Shown here: in pieces, positions 30,712 through 34,240 of the stretch
Layout of the letters: every line of letters starts with the position of its first letter
Numbering within the stretch: the first letter of the stretch is position 1
Origin: a virus
Virus record (IMG/VR): IMGVR_UViG_3300028569_001399
Coordinates: 1 to 34,240 of that record
Direction: 5' to 3' (one strand)
DNA: 34,240 nucleotides
Made by a program: the position numbers and the translations under genes
The notes under the pieces: model-generated
Seen by the model: the letters and a program-made list of their open reading frames with translations, nothing else
What the model was told of the DNA's origin: nothing
The model's database searches: none

Positions 30712-31740
30712 TAATTGTTGCATACGACCACGGGTTTGTGTTTGTAATTCAAAAAGTCTATTGTGATTGTGATCTAGCACATGGTAGATTTTTTTCATGA
30801 CCGCATCAGCATTCTGATTATGCAAAGTGCGAATTTGTTTAAAAGCCATTTGATATCTTTTGATGTAATTTGTTTCGGTGTCATAACTTTCATCAATAAC
30901 ATCACCAAACGTTTTGAAACCCAGTTGTCTTAGATTTTCTAGATACAAACAAGGAGCAAAGGCCACAAACAACCGCTTACCAAAAAAAACTTTAGCGGCT
31001 TTTTCACTCATAAAAAATGTTTCGCCCATGCCCAAGGTTTCACACAACACAGAATATTTGGTCCTACGATATATTTCCCATGGTATGTACGGGCTGATTT
31101 GAAAGTTTAAATTTGTGCTGGTTTCCCAGGCAGGATCTAAATTAGGACTCACATACGGATATTGCAAGGTCAAAGGAGCAAATATACTGGCGATGTTTTC
31201 AGAACAACGGTCTATATAGTGCCCTTGAAATATGTCTCGGTAGGTCACAATGCTAGACTCCAACAGACCAGACCGTTGAAAACTCAGCATGGCAAAATCT
31301 CTATGCGGTCTTCTAGCACCCAGCAACATCTCAAACTGGAATGGTTTATCAGTGGCATCTGTGGGTTGAAATGTATTGAAACGTAAACAGTTGTAAACCC
31401 ACCACGGTCTGTAAACTGTGTTTTTTACATTGATGTCTTCATTATTCTTTTGACCGCCAATGGCCAACAGGTAGTTTTTAATTTCTTGAGATTTAATCCA
31501 GGTCGCTATTTCGGCCTGACTGTAATATTCTATGTCGCTGATCAGTACCAAATCAAACCATTGCAAATTTAGATCTGGCGGCATGTCTCGAAAACAATAC
31601 ATGTGAGGTTGATTGCAGATGGCAGGCACTGCTGCTATTCTACAATGCTGAGATTCGATCACTTTCAAATCAGTTGTAATTTGATCATTGCTGAAGCCCC
31701 AATCTAATGCGGCAGCAGTTACAGGAGCATATATTTTCAT
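30676..31740 (-). CDS. Putative glycosyltransferase (GT10-like C-terminal half)
   Basis: A 354-residue minus-strand protein. The N-terminal half has short strands and an Asp/Tyr-rich region. The C-terminal half, FFMSEKAAKVFFGKRLFVAF followed by LYLENLRQLGFKTFGDVIDE, resembles the fucosyltransferase-like 'SEK...' element and a conserved phage protein family that I recall. No signal peptide. Third gene of a coupled minus-strand operon (ATGA with 31737), converging on the SGNH gene with 36 bases overlap and no terminator between. Activity is a prediction. Confidence 0.55.
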   Translation of the reverse strand: MKIYAPVTAAALDWGFSNDQITTDLKVIESQHCRIAAVPAICNQPHMYCFRDMPPDLNLQWFDLVLISDIEYYSQAEIATWIKSQEIKNYLLAIGGQKNNEDINVKNTVYRPWWVYNCLRFNTFQPTDATDKPFQFEMLLGARRPHRDFAMLSFQRSGLLESSIVTYRDIFQGHYIDRCSENIASIFAPLTLQYPYVSPNLDPAWETSTNLNFQISPYIPWEIYRRTKYSVLCETLGMGETFFMSEKAAKVFFGKRLFVAFAPCLYLENLRQLGFKTFGDVIDESYDTETNYIKRYQMAFKQIRTLHNQNADAVMKKIYHVLDHNHNRLFELQTQTRGRMQQLLQERIPGNIFN

Positions 31741-32603
31741 GTGCTTATTTTTTGTTTGATAATGCTGAGATAATAATCAAAGTTTACCACTTGACCAGTG
31801 TCTTGATTGATTTGCAAGCTCAGACTGAGGTCAGGAACTGCGTCAGCAAAACAGTTGTAATTGCACGTGTAGTTGGCCAGTTTGTGTAAGCTATCGTATT
31901 CAAATCTTTTTTGCTCTTGAAAACTCACTGATCGTTGTGTCAAGGCCCAATTACCCAATAGTTCGTATTCACTGAACCACTTGATCAAATTCCCAGTTCC
32001 CCAGGGTGGCACCGTAGGCATGCCAGGCACATGTTCAATGATGGCATCTAAGAAATGCCGACCATGTCTCTGTTCTAGTGCGTGTTTGAGATTGATCCAA
32101 TCTTGTTTGACCACCGGTACCAACTCTGTTACAAAACAATGAGGTGTTTGTCGTGACATGCCCAGCACATTTTCCAACACTCCTCGATAACTGTCATGGG
32201 TGGTGTTGGGCAAGATCAACATGTTGAGTTGCCCGTTGTCCCAACAACTATATGGTTCAACCATGAAAGTGTCCGGATCATGCATGAGTGCCACATCATA
32301 GTCCAGGTAGTCTAAATAAGCCAATTTGATGGCCTGCTGTCGCAACCACCAGCCACGATAATCATCATCAAATACCCAATTGTTTACTTCTGGATAAAGG
32401 TCAAAAATTATTTTGTCATTGACATACTCAAAATTTGCGGTATCTATACCGTGGTGTTGGAATATAGGCCACAGCTCTTCCTTGGGCACCGGAGAGGCCA
32501 TGATGGTGCGATCTATGCCTTTGAGGTAGTGATCAAATTGCATGGTCAGGCATGCGTGTGGCACACGATAACGTGCAAGAAACATAATTCTAACGGCAGT
32601 CAT
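31737..32603 (-). CDS. DUF6492-like putative glycosyltransferase
   Basis: A 288-residue minus-strand protein. [20 protein letters not shown] leads to [12 protein letters not shown] (a DPD acidic motif as in GT-A folds). I start it at the ATG at 32603, which overlaps the stop of the radical SAM gene (ATGA); a longer frame to 32627 is open but lacks coupling. It shares its layout with the protein at 27896. Likely a sugar transferase acting with the radical SAM enzyme upstream. Confidence 0.58.
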   Translation of the reverse strand: MTAVRIMFLARYRVPHACLTMQFDHYLKGIDRTIMASPVPKEELWPIFQHHGIDTANFEYVNDKIIFDLYPEVNNWVFDDDYRGWWLRQQAIKLAYLDYLDYDVALMHDPDTFMVEPYSCWDNGQLNMLILPNTTHDSYRGVLENVLGMSRQTPHCFVTELVPVVKQDWINLKHALEQRHGRHFLDAIIEHVPGMPTVPPWGTGNLIKWFSEYELLGNWALTQRSVSFQEQKRFEYDSLHKLANYTCNYNCFADAVPDLSLSLQINQDTGQVVNFDYYLSIIKQKIST

Positions 32604-33607
32604 CGCCCGCCACACGAATTCACACAACCATAAAGACGTCCCTGGGCTATGCTGTCACGGCCCCAGGTCTCCTCCACACGGTCAAACCAGGCCATGCAGT
32701 GTGCCAGATCATATTCCAAAGCATTGTTTTCTGCGACCAAGGGTGCCAATTGGCTGTTGCCTGGATGACTCATTGTGGTAGGATAAAATCCCAAAAAGCA
32801 ACAAGGATACACTGTGCCATCTGCGGCAATGTAAATTTCTTTGAGTCGCTTGTGCTGACAAACTAAATTCAGCGGCTGGGTATCTTTGTCTGATTTAACT
32901 GTGCCTGGGGCAAACCAGGTGATATGACTCTCTAGGAGATCTTTGACCAGTGGAGGATTTTGTCGATCATGCTCGGTGTAAGGTTGTCCTAGCCAATGGC
33001 TGAATTCTCCGTTGCGAGCGTAAACTGGTCCACGGTCACGTCCTTCGTCAATGTTTTCAAATCTGGCAAATCCCAAGTCCAAAGACAATTTCCTACAAGC
33101 CGCTTCCTGATGGCGATTGTGATCCAAGGGAATAAATCTCCAAATGGCCTGGCCTCCGGTTGCTATAAAAGCCTGAGCATTTGCAATCACTGTGTGCCAA
33201 TTGGTGTCTTGTCTGTACCGGTGATGTGTATCAGCTAGGCCGTCCAAAGCAAATCCAATTTGAACACCAGGTCTGGCCAGGCTGGCCCACCATTCCGGTG
33301 TGCGCATGCTACCATTGGTATTGATATATACCAGCACACCCAAGTCGCAGAGATAGTGTACAATTTCAATAGCATCCTGTGCCAGACCAAAATCTCCCAA
33401 ATTGCCATTAAAGCTGATGCCTTTACTGAGCTGTTGTAAAAAATCTGGTTTTAATATGTGCTTGATGTTGTCTAAGGTCAACTCGGTCACAGGATACCCA
33501 CCATTGTAATCCAGGCCACGATAGTTTCTCATGCACATGGGACAACGGGCATTACAACGAGTGGTCAATTCGATTTGAACCTGACGAACGTCAGCTAGAT
33601 CAAGCAT
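32600..33607 (-). CDS. Radical SAM/SPASM-type enzyme
   Basis: A 335-residue protein with the cluster motif CNARCPMC (18-25, CX3CX2C) near the start and additional cysteines at the C-terminus: [20 protein letters not shown] and CVNSCGG, the pattern of a SPASM domain with auxiliary iron-sulphur clusters. SPASM enzymes modify peptides or sugars (e.g. dehydrogenation, epimerisation, crosslinking). First gene of the minus-strand operon. Its ATG lies 5 bases from a TATAAATA box, with no Shine-Dalgarno. Substrate unknown: a nucleotide sugar (context) or a peptide. Confidence 0.82.
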   Translation of the reverse strand: MLDLADVRQVQIELTTRCNARCPMCMRNYRGLDYNGGYPVTELTLDNIKHILKPDFLQQLSKGISFNGNLGDFGLAQDAIEIVHYLCDLGVLVYINTNGSMRTPEWWASLARPGVQIGFALDGLADTHHRYRQDTNWHTVIANAQAFIATGGQAIWRFIPLDHNRHQEAACRKLSLDLGFARFENIDEGRDRGPVYARNGEFSHWLGQPYTEHDRQNPPLVKDLLESHITWFAPGTVKSDKDTQPLNLVCQHKRLKEIYIAADGTVYPCCFLGFYPTTMSHPGNSQLAPLVAENNALEYDLAHCMAWFDRVEETWGRDSIAQGRLYGCVNSCGGR

Positions 33608-33612
33608 AGAGA

Positions 33613-33620
33613 TATTTATA
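33613..33620 (-). promoter_or_regulatory. T4-late-type TATAAATA box for the minus-strand operon
   Basis: Perfect TATAAATA on the minus strand. At T4 spacing, +1 falls on 33607, the A of the radical SAM ATG. The 59-base divergent region (33608-33666) also holds a plus-strand promoter. Confidence 0.62.
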
Positions 33621-33631
33621 GATAGCCCCGG

Positions 33632-33660
33632 TTGACAAGGTATAAATACTACTATATAAT
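33632..33660 (+). promoter_or_regulatory. Perfect consensus sigma70 promoter
   Basis: TTGACA (33632-33637), 17 bases, TATAAT (33655-33660). Predicted +1 is 33667. A TATAAATA box (33641-33648) lies in the spacer. It drives the short transcript up to the terminator at 33791. Confidence 0.88.
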
Positions 33661-33666
33661 ACTACT

Positions 33667-33768
33667 ATGTTGAATCGCACTGTGACCCATTTAATGCCAC
33701 AACCCAATTTTGCAGGGGTGGTCAGTCTATGGCTTATTTGCGAGGATGAAAATCAGGGCATTGAATAG
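33667..33768 (+). CDS. Candidate leaderless 33-residue ORF, or a small RNA
   Basis: The predicted +1 coincides with an ATG opening a frame of 33 codons that ends at TAG. The peptide is partly hydrophobic (FAGVVSLWLIC, 15-25) with an acidic tail. The whole transcript to the terminator is about 159 bases, a size typical of small RNAs, so the ORF could be incidental. A strong promoter and a strong terminator show that the unit itself is real. Confidence 0.4.
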   Translation: MLNRTVTHLMPQPNFAGVVSLWLICEDENQGIE

Positions 33769-33790
33769 TACGAAATATCATACCACATTC

Positions 33791-33825
33791 AAAACCCTGG
33801 AACTAGACACTCCGGGGTTTTTTAT
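33791..33825 (+). terminator. Intrinsic terminator of the short transcript
   Basis: A 10-bp stem, AAACCCTGGA with TCCGGGGTTT (one T-G pair), a 9-base loop, then six T. Confidence 0.92.
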
Positions 33826-33843
33826 TTTAAGGAAAGGAAAAAG

Positions 33844-34017
33844 ATGTCGATTGATTATGAAAAATTAAACGATCAAATTGTTAAGCAGGCTTGGGACCAC
33901 ACTTCGGTATTTTTGAACGAGGAACAGGTCCAGCGACTGTTTCAAAACAAGATTGATCGTGCGGCCGCAATGATCCGGGCGCAGGAACAGTTTGGTAGAA
34001 TGCAACAAGAACAGTGA
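33844..34017 (+). CDS. Small helical hypothetical protein
   Basis: 57 residues: MSIDYEKLNDQIVKQAWDH at the start, then VFLNEEQVQRLFQNKIDRAA and an Arg/Gln-rich end. Predicted all-helical and soluble. It has a strong Shine-Dalgarno (AAGGAAAGGA), lies after the terminator and 6 bases before the initiator tRNA. Not recognised. The Shine-Dalgarno and helical composition support it as a gene; its promoter is not evident, so read-through or a weak site is assumed. Confidence 0.62.
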   Translation: MSIDYEKLNDQIVKQAWDHTSVFLNEEQVQRLFQNKIDRAAAMIRAQEQFGRMQQEQ

Positions 34018-34023
34018 AACAAT

Positions 34024-34099
34024 CGCGGGGTGGAAAAGTTGGCATTTCGTCAGTCTCATAAGCTGAAGGTCGTCGGTTCGAATCCGACCCCCGCAACCA
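34024..34099 (+). tRNA. Initiator tRNA-fMet (CAT)
   Basis: A 76-base cloverleaf. The 5' strand CGCGGGG pairs with CCCCGCA except for C1·A72, the initiator hallmark recognised by the formyltransferase. A11-U24 in the D stem is also typical. Loop CTCATAA, anticodon at 34057-34059, T arm GTCGG/CCGAC, encoded CCA. The anticodon stem is TCAGT/GCTGA, so two of the three G-C pairs that place initiator tRNA in the ribosomal P site are replaced (A29-U41, U31·G39). Confidence 0.92.
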
Positions 34100-34105
34100 T
34101 GCAAC

Positions 34106-34183
34106 AGTGAGGTGGCCGAGTGGTCCAAGGCAAGTGCCTGCAAAGCATTCAAGTCGTGAGTTCGAATCTCACCCTCACTTCCA
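34106..34183 (+). tRNA. tRNA-Cys (GCA)
   Basis: AGTGAGG pairs with CCTCACT. The D stem is GCC/GGC. Anticodon stem AGTGC/GCATT closes the loop CTGCAAA (anticodon 34140-34142). T arm GTGAG/CTCAC; discriminator U73, an identity base for tRNA-Cys; encoded CCA. Confidence 0.88.
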
Positions 34184-34187
34184 GTAT

Positions 34188-34240
34188 TTCGGGCAAGTGT
34201 TACGGTAGCACAGCAGCCTCCAAATCTGCTAGACGGGGTT
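34188..34240 (+). tRNA. tRNA-Trp (CCA), cut by the window end
   Basis: D stem GTG/CAC and anticodon stem GCAGC/TCTGC (closing pair C·T mismatched) with loop CTCCAAA (anticodon 34220-34222). The acceptor 5' strand would be TTCGGGC (34188-34194); its partner lies beyond the window, so the acceptor stem cannot be checked. Confidence 0.6.

Noticed and set aside
33865-34152. Minus-strand ORF of 95 codons (with a second at 33881-34096)
   Set aside because: It reads antisense through the initiator tRNA and the 33844 gene; the segment GRIRTDDLQL is a well-known spurious translation of tRNA complements.
1-34240. CRISPR array, insertion sequence or transposase
   Set aside because: No regularly spaced direct repeats and no transposase or integrase motifs were seen on either strand.

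Overview
The window looks like part of a large lytic, T4-like myovirus genome whose host is probably a betaproteobacterium (Burkholderiales). Phage character is shown by tight packing, by more than twenty start/stop overlaps of the ATGA type, by a T4-type RNase H/5'-nuclease, by several small proteins that look like those of T4-like cyanophages, by intergenic TAAATA/TATAAATA boxes like T4 late promoters, by a tRNA cluster, and by the absence of integrase, rRNA or housekeeping operons. The host guess rests on a Burkholderiales-type trimeric porin, a poly-glycine surface lipoprotein, a DUF3460-like protein, and a circularly permuted (two-piece) tmRNA of the kind described in betaproteobacteria. 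These are recognitions from memory; no database was searched.

Layout. 1-2900: the 3' end of a DpdA/TGT-like base-exchange enzyme, a protein very close to type II (R67/DfrB) dihydrofolate reductase, and four small phage proteins, one of them T-fold-like. 2884-5620: glycosyltransferase, GalE and a miniature DegT-type PLP protein. 5646-7257: FolE, a membrane protein and an MBD4-like DNA glycosylase. 7323-11216: a large FG-GAP lipoprotein, a HIT protein, a DUF3460-like protein and a 2OG-Fe(II) oxygenase. 11294-11743: QueD. 11783-18770: eight consecutive sugar and glycan genes. 18792-21408: phosphoribosyltransferase, QueE and a UDP-sugar dehydrogenase. 21405-23342: two small proteins and two SGNH-like proteins. 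23378-25723: RNase H and four conserved phage proteins. 25741-26666: a CAT-anticodon tRNA, three tiny ORFs and the permuted tmRNA. 26666-30711: porin, a DUF6492-like protein, a PIG-L deacetylase and two more SGNH-like proteins. 30676-33607, minus strand: a radical SAM/SPASM enzyme and two glycosyltransferase-like proteins. 33632-34240: a consensus promoter, a short transcript, a 57-residue protein and tRNAs fMet, Cys and Trp (cut by the window end).

How the genes fit together. FolE, QueD and QueE make the 7-deazaguanine precursor, and DpdA would insert it into DNA; QueC is not in the window. A second module of about 18 genes makes, modifies and transfers sugars, either for a host or virion glycan or for further decoration of the modified base. 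A third module (porin, lipoprotein) would remodel the host outer membrane. A fourth (fMet, Cys, Trp and Ile/Met tRNAs, plus tmRNA) supports translation.

Promoters fall into two classes: near-consensus sigma70 promoters, mostly with 17-bp spacers, and TATAAATA boxes. At five genes the predicted +1 falls on or within one base of the start codon, which suggests leaderless mRNAs. The strongest leads are the permuted phage tmRNA, the aberrant initiator tRNA, the leaderless-promoter pattern, the DfrB homologue, the MBD4-like glycosylase and the phage porin.
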